This document shows positions 1-8,571 of a stretch of 39,362 bases of DNA, piece after piece. Below the pieces are notes generated by a model. The model was not told where the DNA came from. It did no database searches and saw only the letters and a program-made list of their open reading frames with translations. The stretch covers positions 1-39,362 of the forward strand of contig JAITUQ010000026.1 in assembly GCA_031286225.1 (NCBI GenBank), given 5' to 3'. Both the position numbers and the translations under genes were made by a program. Origin of the DNA: Candidatus Methanorudis spinitermitis (GTDB lineage: Archaea > Methanobacteriota > Methanobacteria > Methanobacteriales > Methanobacteriaceae). The stretch's first letter is position 1. The number at the start of each line of letters is the position of its first letter.

Positions 1-3000
1 ATATTGGTCTGATTTTAAACAGGAAAATTATGCGAATGGTTTGCAAGGGTTTGCAAATTTCAATTCCATATTGGTCTGATTTTAAACCAATCTTAAATTT
101 AGATCTTTCAACAGCAGGAACATTATTTCAATTCCATATTGGTCTGATTTTAAACACTGAAACTCTTCTGGGGCTTATGGGTTTAGTAACATTTCAATTC
201 CATATTGGTCTGATTTTAAACTATTGTGTGTTGTAGCGAAAGCTATCTAAAAAATATTTCAATTCCATATTGGTCTGATTTTAAACGAGGATACTGTTTA
301 TGTTTATTATTTTGAAAAACAATTTCAATTCCATATTGGTCTGATTTTAAACACACAAGCTAATTTAAATTTTTGACAATTATAAGTATTTCAATTCCAT
401 ATTGGTCTGATTTTAAACAAATTTGGTTCTTTTAAAGAAGAGTAAGAATGTTGATTTCAATTCCATATTGGTCTGATTTTAAACAAGAATAATTCAAATA
501 AATTTGAAAAATTTAATAAATTTCAATTCCATATTGGTCTGATTTTAAACATGTGTACATGTGTTTCATGTGTGTTTTTGTGTAGATTTCAATTCCATAT
601 TGGTCTGATTTTAAACTAAGAAAGATCGTGTTGAGGGTAGGTTAGTTTATTGGATTTCAATTCCATATTGGTCTGATTTTAAACCAGAGTATTAACTACT
701 TATGATGAACTAGCAGAATTATTTCAATTCCATATTGGTCTGATTTTAAACTAGCTATCTGTTTGAGCGATAGCCAACATAAGAAAATATTTCAATTCCA
801 TATTGGTCTGATTTTAAACTTGTATACCATCACACACCATAAAAAAAGAACAAAATTTCAATTCCATATTGGTCTGATTTTAAACTAGATGTTATAGGTT
901 TAGAGTATAATGTTGCTCGTATTTCAATTCCATATTGGTCTGATTTTAAACGAGAATAAAATTCTAGATAATTTCATGATAATAATATTTCAATTCCATA
1001 TTGGTCTGATTTTAAACTTCTACGATGTCGTCTTTATGATAGATGTTTAAAAATTTCAATTCCATATTGGTCTGATTTTAAACACGGAATATTAGGCTAT
1101 TTTTTAACACTTTAGCGAATTTCAATTCCATATTGGTCTGATTTTAAACTTGTTAAAACAGCAAAAGGTGGATGGCTAGATGTTATATTTCAATTCCATA
1201 TTGGTCTGATTTTAAACCAAAATCTGACATTTTGTTTGGCATTTCTTCTACATTTCAATTCCATATTGGTCTGATTTTAAACTTTGGTTCTGTTGCTTAT
1301 TCTAGAGCTGTTAATGTATTTCAATTCCATATTGGTCTGATTTTAAACCCTACCCTGAAATGTCAATACATTACGAAACATTTCATTTCAATTCCATATT
1401 GGTCTGATTTTAAACAAGAAACAATAGAATATGATTTAAAATGTTTATTAGAATTTCAATTCCATATTGGTCTGATTTTAAACACCTTATCAAATACACA
1501 GTAACGGCTATCAATAAAAATTTCAATTCCATATTGGTCTGATTTTAAACTTTAAAATCGTATAACCCTATAATTGAGTATTCTGGATTTCAATTCCATA
1601 TTGGTCTGATTTTAAACCCATTGTCTTGTATTCTTTGCTCTCCAGTAACAGCAATTTCAATTCCATATTGGTCTGATTTTAAACCTTATTACCAGAATTT
1701 GTTGAAAAAGCTGTTTTTGAATTTCAATTCCATATTGGTCTGATTTTAAACTATTTAACATTAGATGAAGTGCTTGAGGTTTTAGATATTTCAATTCCAT
1801 ATTGGTCTGATTTTAAACTAATACTGTTAATCATCCTGATACTTCTATGACTTTATTTCAATTCCATATTGGTCTGATTTTAAACCTGGGATATTTTTAT
1901 GTATTTTGATTTGGATAAGAGATTTCAATTCCATATTGGTCTGATTTTAAACCTGGTTTTGGTCGTGGACTATTAAACAGTAATTCATTTCAATTCCATA
2001 TTGGTCTGATTTTAAACAATCCTATAACGAAAATAGTCCATGAAAGAAGACATATTTCAATTCCATATTGGTCTGATTTTAAACACGCAGGGAGAGTCTA
2101 TGTTCCAGTTTCATGGATATTTCAATTCCATATTGGTCTGATTTTAAACTTGCAGATTGTATAATGAATCTAATACTAATTTATTTCAATTCCATATTGG
2201 TCTGATTTTAAACCACCATTATCCAACAAACCATTCATATCATTATCATTTCAATTCCATATTGGTCTGATTTTAAACAAACATTCCAGTTGATGAAGTA
2301 GAAGTCATCAATAATATTTCAATTCCATATTGGTCTGATTTTAAACATTTTGTTGCCTTTCACTGGTTTCTATGATAAAGAATTTCAATTCCATATTGGT
2401 CTGATTTTAAACTCCATTCAGGCAATCCAGTGAACCAATCAGCTATATTTCAATTCCATATTGGTCTGATTTTAAACACGGAATATTAGGCTATTTTTTA
2501 ACACTTTAGCGAATTTCAATTCCATATTGGTCTGATTTTAAACCCTGCAAAATCAGCCATAATTATTCCTCCTCATAATTTCAATTCCATATTGGTCTGA
2601 TTTTAAACCTTTGAGTATGAACTCACTAAAGTTCACATTTTAGGATTTCAATTCCATATTGGTCTGATTTTAAACTTAAAAAATTAGATGAAGAAGATTT
2701 CACAATAATAAAATTTCAATTCCATATTGGTCTGATTTTAAACAGTTGATTATTTTGAAAATATTATATATCCTTTTTTATTTCAATTCCATATTCGTCT
2801 GATTTTAAACCATCTTTTAACCATTGGATAGTTACTTTGACTTGATTTCAATTCCATATTGGTCTGATTTTAAACAAAAGACACAAGATACAATAGCTTA
2901 CATGATGATAAATTTCAATTCCATATTGGTCTGATTTTAAACCTTGAACCTGTTGGTAGATTACTATCTAAACTACTATCATTTCAATTCCATATTGGTC

Positions 3001-3076
3001 TGATTTTAAACGTAACAATGCTAATATTATGCAAGGAGCTTTGGGATTTCAATTCCATATTGGTCTGATTTTAAAC
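1..3076 (-). CRISPR. CRISPR array, 47 repeats (first one cut by window edge)
   Basis: A 31-nt repeat recurs every 64-69 nt. On the + strand it begins ATTTCAATTCC and ends CTGATTTTAAAC. I count 46 complete copies from 57-87 to 3046-3076 plus a 20-nt piece at 1-20, giving 46 spacers of 33-38 nt. Read on the minus strand the repeat ends ATTGAAAT, which resembles the 8-nt 5' handle of type I crRNAs. Transcription is therefore probably leftward from a leader on the right, and the window holds the younger, leader-proximal spacers. All repeats are identical except 2780-2810, which has G to C at 2796. The spacers at 1084-1118 and 2478-2512 are the same. The array continues beyond the left edge. Short open frames across these bases are not genes. 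Subtype I-B is likely from repeat style, but no effector gene is visible. Confidence 0.99.
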
Positions 3077-3627
3077 AGGCTGATATTTTGCCTAAAATTA
3101 ACGAAATCTATTAAAATTTTCTTCTTTTTTACACTTAAAATTTTCGATGGGTATTTCTGCAGCTAATTTATATATACCAACGATAATTTTTTAGATGACA
3201 TATTCGAAAAAAACTAGTAATTTGATATATGTTTGCATTAACTATTTGTTTATCATCAACAATATTTTAATTTAATAAGTTTTAGTCTATATTTTTATAA
3301 AATAAGGTTTTGATATTAGAGACGTTTTTTACAAAATCATACCTTTTCATGATAAACGATAAGACGTTATCTTTTGTTTATGTAAAATAAGTATTATTTT
3401 TGTTTTAAAAAATGAGTCACAGGCAAATTTCTTTTAACAAAATGTTCAAATTCATAAATTTTAAATTTAATTAATTATTATTGTTTAATATTTTATTTTA
3501 AAGATTTTAATTATTATTCTTATAAACCAAAAAAATTTATCTATAACTTTGAATTTAAAGAGCATAATTAACTTCTAATTTTCTGGAATTTTAAAAATTT
3601 GACTTTACCATTGTTTTAAAATGATTA
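3077..3627 (-). promoter_or_regulatory. CRISPR leader and cas2 3' flank
   Basis: This is 551 bases of AT-rich DNA between the leader-end repeat and the cas2 stop codon. It is the expected leader position for an array read leftward. It holds a TATA-like box (3167-3176, minus strand). An imperfect hairpin at 3352-3381 has arms ATAAAC-GATAA and TTATC-GTTTAT with a TTTT bulge; it could sit in the cas2 3' UTR. I see no convincing coding sequence. Leader function is inferred from position and repeat orientation. Confidence 0.7.
3167..3176 (-). promoter_or_regulatory. Candidate TATA box for pre-crRNA
   Basis: On the minus strand the bases read TATATATAAA. An archaeal start about 25 nt downstream would fall near 3140-3145, roughly 65 nt before the first repeat. 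This is a plausible pre-crRNA promoter. No clear BRE is visible upstream. Confidence 0.45.
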
Positions 3628-3891
3628 TTAAAGTATTTCAGTTATTGGTGATTTTTCAATACCCAAAATTTCTTTATTCATTTCATCTTTGGTCCTGAAT
3701 CTATATATTATAACGGAATCTTCGTTTGAATCAATTATATTTTTCAATCCAGATATTACAGAGCTATATTCACTTTTAGTCACTTCTCCTTCAAAAACAG
3801 AGTTTTGAATCCAAAACAAATTTTGTCTGAGAAAACTTTTGACTTTATTCACTCTTTCTACTTTAATATCATATACTATAATTAGATACAT
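3628..3891 (-). CDS. cas2: CRISPR-associated endoribonuclease/integrase subunit Cas2
   Basis: This 87-residue protein has the Cas2 ferredoxin-like pattern: an N-terminal strand MYLIIVYDI with the conserved Asp at residue 8, then the typical LFWIQNSVFEGE segment, then a strand SVIIYRF. Length matches the family. Cas2 dimers bridge two Cas1 dimers during spacer integration. The gene lies directly upstream of the leader and reads in the same direction as the array. No cas1, cas4 or effector gene is present between it and purC, or anywhere else in this window, so partners must lie left of the array or elsewhere. The ribosome-binding site is weak (AAGAGATT before ATG). Only 66 bases separate it from the purC stop on the same strand, so read-through from purC is possible. 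Confidence 0.93.
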   Translation of the reverse strand: MYLIIVYDIKVERVNKVKSFLRQNLFWIQNSVFEGEVTKSEYSSVISGLKNIIDSNEDSVIIYRFRTKDEMNKEILGIEKSPITEIL

Positions 3892-3957
3892 AATCTCTTA
3901 ACTAACAAGTTGGTTTTGATAGTGCTCAAAATTTTTAAAATAGGTTTTAATGGAATA

Positions 3958-4758
3958 CTAATTGTTAATATTCCATTTTTTAAGGTCATTTTCATCAACA
4001 ATCATGTTACATACTTGTTTATAGATGTCCATAACGTTATCTTGGCTTTGTCTGAATGAATCTTTGTCTAGTGTTTTTAAAGTGTGAATATCCCAATATC
4101 TGCAAGTGTCTGGGCTGATTTCATCTCCTAGGACAATATTCCCTTGGCTATCTTTTCCAAATTCCAATTTAAAATCAACTAAAAGAATTTCTTTTTCTTT
4201 TAAAAACTTGCTTAAAACTTCATTTATTTTTAAGGTTATTTCTTTAATTTCATCTAGTTCTTCTTGAGTAGCTAATCCTAAAGCTTTTGTTATTTCATCA
4301 TTTAGCATAGGGTCATGGTATTCATCATTTTTATAATCCATTTGAATTATTGGAGGATCTAATTTTTGGTTTTCTTTAAATGGGAATTTTTTGAGTAAAC
4401 TTCCAGTAGCTATATTTCTAGCTATTACTTCTAGAGGAAGCATATCTAATTTTTTCGACAACATAGATCCATTTTCAATTAATTTAATATATTGAGTCTT
4501 TATATCCTTTTCTTCTAAAACTTCAAATAGTTTGGATGATATTAATGAATTACATTCTCCTTTTCCCTTGAGATTGTCCTTTTTATCCCCATCTCCTGCA
4601 GTAATATCATCTCTAAAGGTAACTATAACTTCATCTTCTTTTTCAGTTTCATAAACATCTTTAGCTTTTCCAGCGTAAATTAATTTTTTTGAATCATTCA
4701 TATTAACATCAACATTTTGTGATTTAAAATAATTATTTTTAATCTTAGCTTTTTTCAT
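3958..4758 (-). CDS. purC: Phosphoribosylaminoimidazole-succinocarboxamide (SAICAR) synthase
   Basis: PurC joins aspartate to CAIR with ATP in de novo purine synthesis in the cytosol. Recognisable family blocks are KLIYAGKAKDVYETE near the N terminus (phosphate-binding region), LPLEVIARNIATGSLLKKFPF in the middle, and LLVDFKLEFGKD followed by LGDEISPDTCRYWD in the C-terminal half. The full frame is 266 residues. The family usually starts shortly before KLIYAGK, so Met20 (ATG at 4699-4701, 247 residues) is a good alternative start. Neither ATG has a clear ribosome-binding site. No other purine gene adjoins it. Its downstream neighbour on the same strand is cas2. Confidence 0.95.
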   Translation of the reverse strand: MKKAKIKNNYFKSQNVDVNMNDSKKLIYAGKAKDVYETEKEDEVIVTFRDDITAGDGDKKDNLKGKGECNSLISSKLFEVLEEKDIKTQYIKLIENGSMLSKKLDMLPLEVIARNIATGSLLKKFPFKENQKLDPPIIQMDYKNDEYHDPMLNDEITKALGLATQEELDEIKEITLKINEVLSKFLKEKEILLVDFKLEFGKDSQGNIVLGDEISPDTCRYWDIHTLKTLDKDSFRQSQDNVMDIYKQVCNMIVDENDLKKWNINN

Positions 4759-4939
4759 ATATTAATCAATATTAATATTTATATTTTCATATAGGTATTA
4801 TTATTTAGGTTTTTAATTCTGAATTAGCTTTTTTTTATCTATTTAAAGTATGATTGGTCTATGTGTTGAATGTGTTAATTTTTAAATTAGTTTTTTTCTA
4901 TTTAAGAATATTAATTATTGGTATGTGTTAAGTTTTAAA

Positions 4940-5410
4940 TTAGTTTTTTTTATTTATTTTATCTATTGCCCATTTTGCACCACTTTTAACAAATCCACTT
5001 TCATCTTCTAATAAATTCTTTAATGGTTCAATAGCTTTTTTATCACCAATACTGCCTAAAACCCAAGCTGCTGCTCCTCTGACTCTCCAATCATCATCGT
5101 TTAGAATATTTAACATTGGATCAATAACTTTATTTCCCATACGGGATAATGCTGTAGAAGCTTCTCTTCGTACAAGTTTATTTTTATCTTTTAAAGTAGC
5201 TATCAATGGATCAATAGCTTTTTCATTAGCTATAAATCCTAATACTTTAGCTGAGTTCATTTTAATTTTTTTATGAGTGCCTGTTAAAGCCTCAACAAGA
5301 TATTCAAAAGATTCATCTGCTCTTATTTCTAGAGTTCCACGAGCTTCCTCTACTACAAACTCATCATCATCTTTTAAATCTTCAATTAAATCTTGTATAT
5401 CTTTTTTCAT
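4940..5410 (-). CDS. HEAT-repeat (PBS-lyase-type) protein
   Basis: The 156-residue protein consists almost wholly of about four 31-residue helical repeats. Each carries the pattern A(I/V)xPLxxxLxDxxxxVRxxAxxALGxxG, for example AIDPLIATLKDKNKLVRREA and WRVRGAAAWVLGSIGDKKAI. Such HEAT/PBS-lyase repeats form a curved solenoid for protein binding or, in phycobilin lyases, for chromophore attachment. No catalytic motif is visible, so a scaffold or regulatory role is the safe reading. The first 20 residues are very acidic. There is no signal peptide or membrane segment. The start is supported by a GAGGGAG ribosome-binding site 4 nt before ATG. It is flanked by purC and a long AT-rich gap and appears to be monocistronic. 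Confidence 0.88.
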   Translation of the reverse strand: MKKDIQDLIEDLKDDDEFVVEEARGTLEIRADESFEYLVEALTGTHKKIKMNSAKVLGFIANEKAIDPLIATLKDKNKLVRREASTALSRMGNKVIDPMLNILNDDDWRVRGAAAWVLGSIGDKKAIEPLKNLLEDESGFVKSGAKWAIDKINKKN

Positions 5411-6053
5411 TTAACTCCCTCAAAATAACTTTAAAAAAACTTATTTAATATGTGAATATATACTTTTATTTTTTATAAAATCAGAGATAAGTATTCACTT
5501 TTTTTTTTTAAAACATTTTATAATATATACCAGTATATTTTATGTATTTCATTGGTTATAAAATTTTTGTAATATTCTATATGCTAAAAATAAGCTATTG
5601 TATATTGATAATAAAGCTGATCTAGATAAAATTTATTTAAAATTCTTCATTATTAGATAATTTTCATTTAAACTTGGTTTAAAAGTTTTATAGATGACTT
5701 TTTTCTAGTCAAAAAAGTACATGTAATGAGTAAATTTCATTTTTAAAATTTTATTTTCATTAGATTTTTTGTTTATATTTTTTAGATTATCTTTAATTTT
5801 TTCATAATTTTTTTATTAAACTTGTAATCAATTTTTTTTAAGATTTTTTATTTATTTTTATAGATTATCTTTAATTTTTTTACAATATTTTCATTAAATC
5901 TTTAATCAACTTTTTTTAAGATTTTTTTATTAAATTTTTTAATTATATTTTTAAATTTTTTTTAGATTTTTTAATTATTTTTTTACATTATAATTTTTAG
6001 ATTTTTTAATATTTTTAATTTAATTTTTCATCAAATTTTTTAATTGATAATTA
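5411..6053. other. AT-rich intergenic region
   Basis: This 643-base gap has no credible gene. The right-hand part is a series of T-rich imperfect tandem repeats (listed separately). The promoter of the HEAT-repeat gene must lie near 5430-5550, where A/T runs and an ATAATATATACC stretch occur. Confidence 0.6.
5763..5919. repeat. Imperfect 79-bp tandem repeat, two copies plus decayed tail
   Basis: Copies at 5763-5841 and 5842-5919 both begin with GATTTTTT, share AGATTATCTTTAATTTTTT inside and end in CAAxTTTTTTTAA. A third, more diverged unit starts at 5920 and fades by about 6050. It lies between the 3' end of the GIY-YIG gene and the start of the HEAT gene. Origin by slippage or unequal recombination is inferred. 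Confidence 0.6.
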
Positions 6054-6518
6054 TCATAATTCTCTAAAATATTTTAAATCATAATAGTTTATATCTAAAT
6101 TTTTGTAAGCTTCCTTCACATTTTTTAAGCAGTCTTTAAAACTTCTAAAATATATTAAGTGTGAGCTACATGTACAATCAGAAGAACCAAAGTTTAACAT
6201 TTTTTCCCCATTACATGATATATTATTAGCTATTTTACACTCTATCTTTTCCTCTCCAATGTTAAAAATAATCTCTTCAATAGCTAGATTTTCATTTTTT
6301 AGAAGATAGTCAATATGCCAATGAATTTTTTTACTTGTAGATAAATGTCTTTTTATTCTAGGTTTCAATGAATTCATAGCTGAACCAATATACACATAAT
6401 AACCTTCTTTAAAACAAATTTCTCCTAAAGCACCTATTCTAACTTTTGATGATCTTTTTCCATGTATTATTAAACAATAAGTTCCTTTCATTATTTGGGG
6501 GTTAGCTTGCTTTTGCAT
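6054..6518 (-). CDS. DUF123 / GIY-YIG-like (Uri-type) protein
   Basis: This 154-residue protein matches the archaeal DUF123 branch of the GIY-YIG nuclease superfamily: [10 protein letters not shown] at the start, [20 protein letters not shown] as the GIY-YIG-equivalent block with Arg in the following helix, [11 protein letters not shown], and a late cysteine motif [20 protein letters not shown] proteins cut or nick DNA, but activity and substrate of this branch are poorly known. Homologues usually begin at MKGxY, which corresponds to Met10 (ATG at 6489-6491). A TATATAAT on the minus strand around 6531 would place the transcript start after Met1, also favouring Met10. No strong ribosome-binding site precedes either Met. 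It is divergent from the DUF371 gene. Confidence 0.85.
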   Translation of the reverse strand: MQKQANPQIMKGTYCLIIHGKRSSKVRIGALGEICFKEGYYVYIGSAMNSLKPRIKRHLSTSKKIHWHIDYLLKNENLAIEEIIFNIGEEKIECKIANNISCNGEKMLNFGSSDCTCSSHLIYFRSFKDCLKNVKEAYKNLDINYYDLKYFREL

Positions 6519-6665
6519 TTTTTCACATTATATAATGTATTATTTTTTCCCAAGGAATAATCTAGTTTTAAATATTTTTATAAAATATATCAAATAAATA
6601 TTAAGAAAGAATAAAATATATTGTATTGTTATATTCAAATAATTTACTAGATTATATTTGATATT

Positions 6666-7079
6666 ATGAAATTTAAAATACAAGCTAAAGGACATTCTAA
6701 TATTACATCAAGACATAAGTCTACATTTGAAATCACAAAAAATCCTGATCTATCATTAGCTGGAGATTGCATAATTGGTGTGGCTATTGATAAATCTATG
6801 AAAGATTTTTCCAATGATTTTAAGAAAAAAATAGCTAATGAGGATACAAGAATTACTATTAAATTGAAAACAAAAAATAGTTTTGATGAAATTAATGGGC
6901 ATGGTCATCCTAATTTAACATTGAACCATCCTACAGATATAGTATGTAGAAAAAGTAGTTTCATATGTTCAAAAACATTAATGATAAATTCAAACAAAGC
7001 TTCTTGTGATTTAAATTTAGATTTAATTTCTGATTTAAAAAAAGGGCATACACTTGATTTTGAAATATATATTGATTAA
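6666..7079 (+). CDS. DUF371 family archaeal protein
   Basis: The 137-residue protein carries the blocks typical of DUF371: GHSNITSRHKSTFEITKNPD, a GDCIIGVAIDKSM segment, GHGHPNLTLNHPTDIVCRKS and the late NKASCDL. The family is small, single-domain and almost confined to archaea; no function has been established that I know of. Length is about normal. It looks like a cytosolic beta-rich protein with no signal peptide or membrane span. Conserved His, Asp and Cys residues (GDC, HPTDIV) could bind metal, but that is speculation. Translation starts at ATG 6666 with only a weak TGAT upstream. The gene is divergent from the DUF123 gene and followed by the tRNA-Leu. Confidence 0.9.
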   Translation: MKFKIQAKGHSNITSRHKSTFEITKNPDLSLAGDCIIGVAIDKSMKDFSNDFKKKIANEDTRITIKLKTKNSFDEINGHGHPNLTLNHPTDIVCRKSSFICSKTLMINSNKASCDLNLDLISDLKKGHTLDFEIYID

Positions 7080-7296
7080 TTATTCATAATCATTTTTTAT
7101 CATTAAATAAGTTTTCATATCTCTATGAATAATATTTTTTTATAAAATGAGGATTTTATTATTATTTTTATACTTTATTTAATTTAGAACTGTATTTTAA
7201 AACAAAATTTAAATACTTAAAGGTTTATTGATTAAAAACTGTATTCAAGTATTTGTCAATATAAGAGTAACATTTAAATACTTAAAAAGAGACATG

Positions 7297-7307
7297 TTAA
7301 AATACTT
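7297..7307 (+). promoter_or_regulatory. Probable tRNA-Leu TATA box
   Basis: TTAAAATACTT is centred about 30 nt before the tRNA 5' end, the usual archaeal box A distance. Two near-identical upstream copies, ATTTAAATACTTAAA at 7207-7221 and 7272-7286 (65 nt apart), look like duplicated promoter boxes. Confidence 0.55.
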
Positions 7308-7331
7308 GTTTTATTTTCTAGTCATTCAACT

Positions 7332-7415
7332 GCAGGGATGGTCGAGCGGTCAAAGGCGATAGGTTGAGGGCCTATTGGGTCAGTCCCTTCGCGGGTTCGA
7401 ATCCCGTTCCCTGCA
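7332..7415 (+). tRNA. tRNA-Leu (anticodon GAG)
   Basis: The acceptor arm GCAGGGA pairs with TCCCTGC (7408-7414), followed by discriminator A. The anticodon stem ATAGG/CCTAT closes the loop TTGAGGG, giving anticodon GAG (reads CUC/CUU). A long variable arm (TGGGTCAGTCCCTTC) marks a class II tRNA. The T arm is GCGGG-TTCGAAT-CCCGT. The D-arm region shows GAGCGGTCAAAGGC as in other archaeal tRNA-Leu. CCA is not encoded, and no intron is present. T-rich DNA just downstream may end transcription. Confidence 0.97.
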
Positions 7416-7710
7416 CTCTTATTTTAAATAATATTTTTACTAATAATTATTTTTAACAAAATTTTAGTATGATATTTGTTTTTTGTTTTTTTAATCATGG
7501 TAATAAAATTTATAATTTATTATTTATGTCATCACCACTTTTCATTTTTTAAAAAAAGATAAAATTTTATAAATTCTTTTTTTTTAAAAAAGTAGCTATT
7601 ATTATTAAAAAAAGCTATTATTAAAAAAATTTAGCATATTCATTATATCATCAAATAACGAAGATTAAAAAAATCTTTTTTTTCTATAATATTAAATATT
7701 TTTTGAGATT

Positions 7711-7773
7711 CTAAATACCACATTTGTTTTCAAATTTTGAAGAAGAAACTTTTGATTTACTAATAGTAACTGT
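7711..7773 (-). pseudogene. Decayed C-terminal coding fragment, copy 1
   Basis: Reading leftward from 7773, a 20-codon open stretch ends KFENKCGI and TAG at 7711-7713. It matches the end of copy 2 (FENKCDI, stop) both in DNA (29-nt repeat 7707-7735 versus 7774-7802, one difference) and in the SK-(A/V)-S residues just before. The parent family is not recognised. Confidence 0.35.
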
Positions 7774-7777
7774 GATT

Positions 7778-7948
7778 CTAAATATCACATTTGTTTTCAA
7801 ATGCTCTATGAAAACTAGCTTTACTATATTCTGATATATTATATTTTTCAATAAATTCGACCTTATTGGAAATTGGTAATTCCTCAAAATTCACAAAATA
7901 GCTAATGATCTTAGGGTCATGTTTTAAAAATAAATATATGGTTATAAT
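7778..7948 (-). pseudogene. Decayed C-terminal coding fragment, copy 2
   Basis: Open for 56 codons with no start codon: it begins after an in-frame TAA, passes through FLKHDPKIISYF and EFIEKYNISEYSKASFHRAF, and ends ENKCDI, TAG (7778-7780). Composition and residue pattern look protein-like. I do not recognise the family. Together with copy 1 it suggests a lost gene whose 3' end was tandemly duplicated. Confidence 0.4.
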
Positions 7949-8030
7949 TTAGCTATTTGGAAAAACACGATGAAATAAATATTTAAATTAATATTTATTT
8001 CTATATTTTTTTATTAAATTAGGTGAAAAT

Positions 8031-8372
8031 ATGTTATTAAATTGGTATGAAGAAATAACAACTATTGATCCAGATATAAAATTTAGATCCTCTGGAGGAT
8101 GGTTGAAAACCATAGAAAAATTAGATAAATCAGTATCAAATGGATTCTCTCTTGTTGGAGATTTTGTAAAATCAGGAGACTTTGATGAAGATTATCCTGA
8201 AGGAATATATTTAGATTGTAATAAAGAACAAGGAAGGAAAAAAAAAGCACAAAATGATTATCGTCTGTTTCGATTAGCAAATGGTGAACTTAGACTTTTA
8301 GACATGATAATAGATGGAGATGGTAGCTGGGCATGTGATTTTTGGGATACAATTGAGGAAGAACTGGTGTAG
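8031..8372 (+). CDS. Small acidic protein of unknown function
   Basis: This 113-residue protein was not recognised. It starts MLLNWYEEITTIDPD, has a basic patch GRKKKAQNDYRLFRL in the middle and ends DMIIDGDGSWACDFWDTIEEELV. It is rich in Asp, Glu and Trp, with two cysteines, no signal peptide and no membrane span, so probably a cytosolic globular protein. AGGTGA lies 5 nt before ATG, a good ribosome-binding site, and codon use matches the neighbours, so it is likely a real gene. It stands alone, convergent with the glycosyltransferase gene and preceded by gene remnants. No function is inferred. Confidence 0.75.
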   Translation: MLLNWYEEITTIDPDIKFRSSGGWLKTIEKLDKSVSNGFSLVGDFVKSGDFDEDYPEGIYLDCNKEQGRKKKAQNDYRLFRLANGELRLLDMIIDGDGSWACDFWDTIEEELV

Positions 8373-8460
8373 ATTTATATTAAAAACTACTTTAGAAATA
8401 TTTGAAATGTATAATTTTTCTTGAAAATTTCTTTATTGTATTTAGTACTGTTCCAGAGTC

Positions 8461-8571
8461 TATAATTTTTCATTGATTGATTTTGTTTATTTGTGTTTTA
8501 GGAGTTTATAATTTTTCATTGATTGACTTTGTTTATTTGTGTTTTAGGAGTTTATAATTTTTCATTGATTA
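8461..8571. repeat. 46-bp tandem repeat overlapping a gene 3' end
   Basis: Units at 8461-8506 and 8507-8552 differ at one base (GATTGATTTTG versus GATTGACTTTG). A third partial unit (8553-8571) is the tail of the glycosyltransferase coding sequence, encoding LINEKL. The last codons and stop of that gene have thus been copied twice downstream. Confidence 0.85.

Larger units (their letters stand above)
7416..8030. other. Intergenic region with gene remnants
   Basis: This 615-base gap holds no intact gene. The first 290 bases are A/T runs, including T-rich DNA after the tRNA that could terminate it. The rest contains two related decayed coding tails on the minus strand (next entries) and then the promoter and AGGTGA ribosome-binding site of the gene at 8031. 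Confidence 0.6.

Noticed and set aside
30..1504. Open frames of 68 and 110 codons across the array with repeated SIPYWSDFK/FQFHIGLIL text
   Set aside because: They are translations of CRISPR repeats and spacers; the repeated peptide is the repeat itself.
7707..7802. Two 29-nt repeats 67 nt apart as a second mini-CRISPR
   Set aside because: Only two copies, and both read as the same coding tail with a stop; no third unit at the expected positions.
8083..8280. 65-codon antisense frame over the small acidic gene
   Set aside because: It mirrors a sense gene that has a good ribosome-binding site; no start signal of its own.
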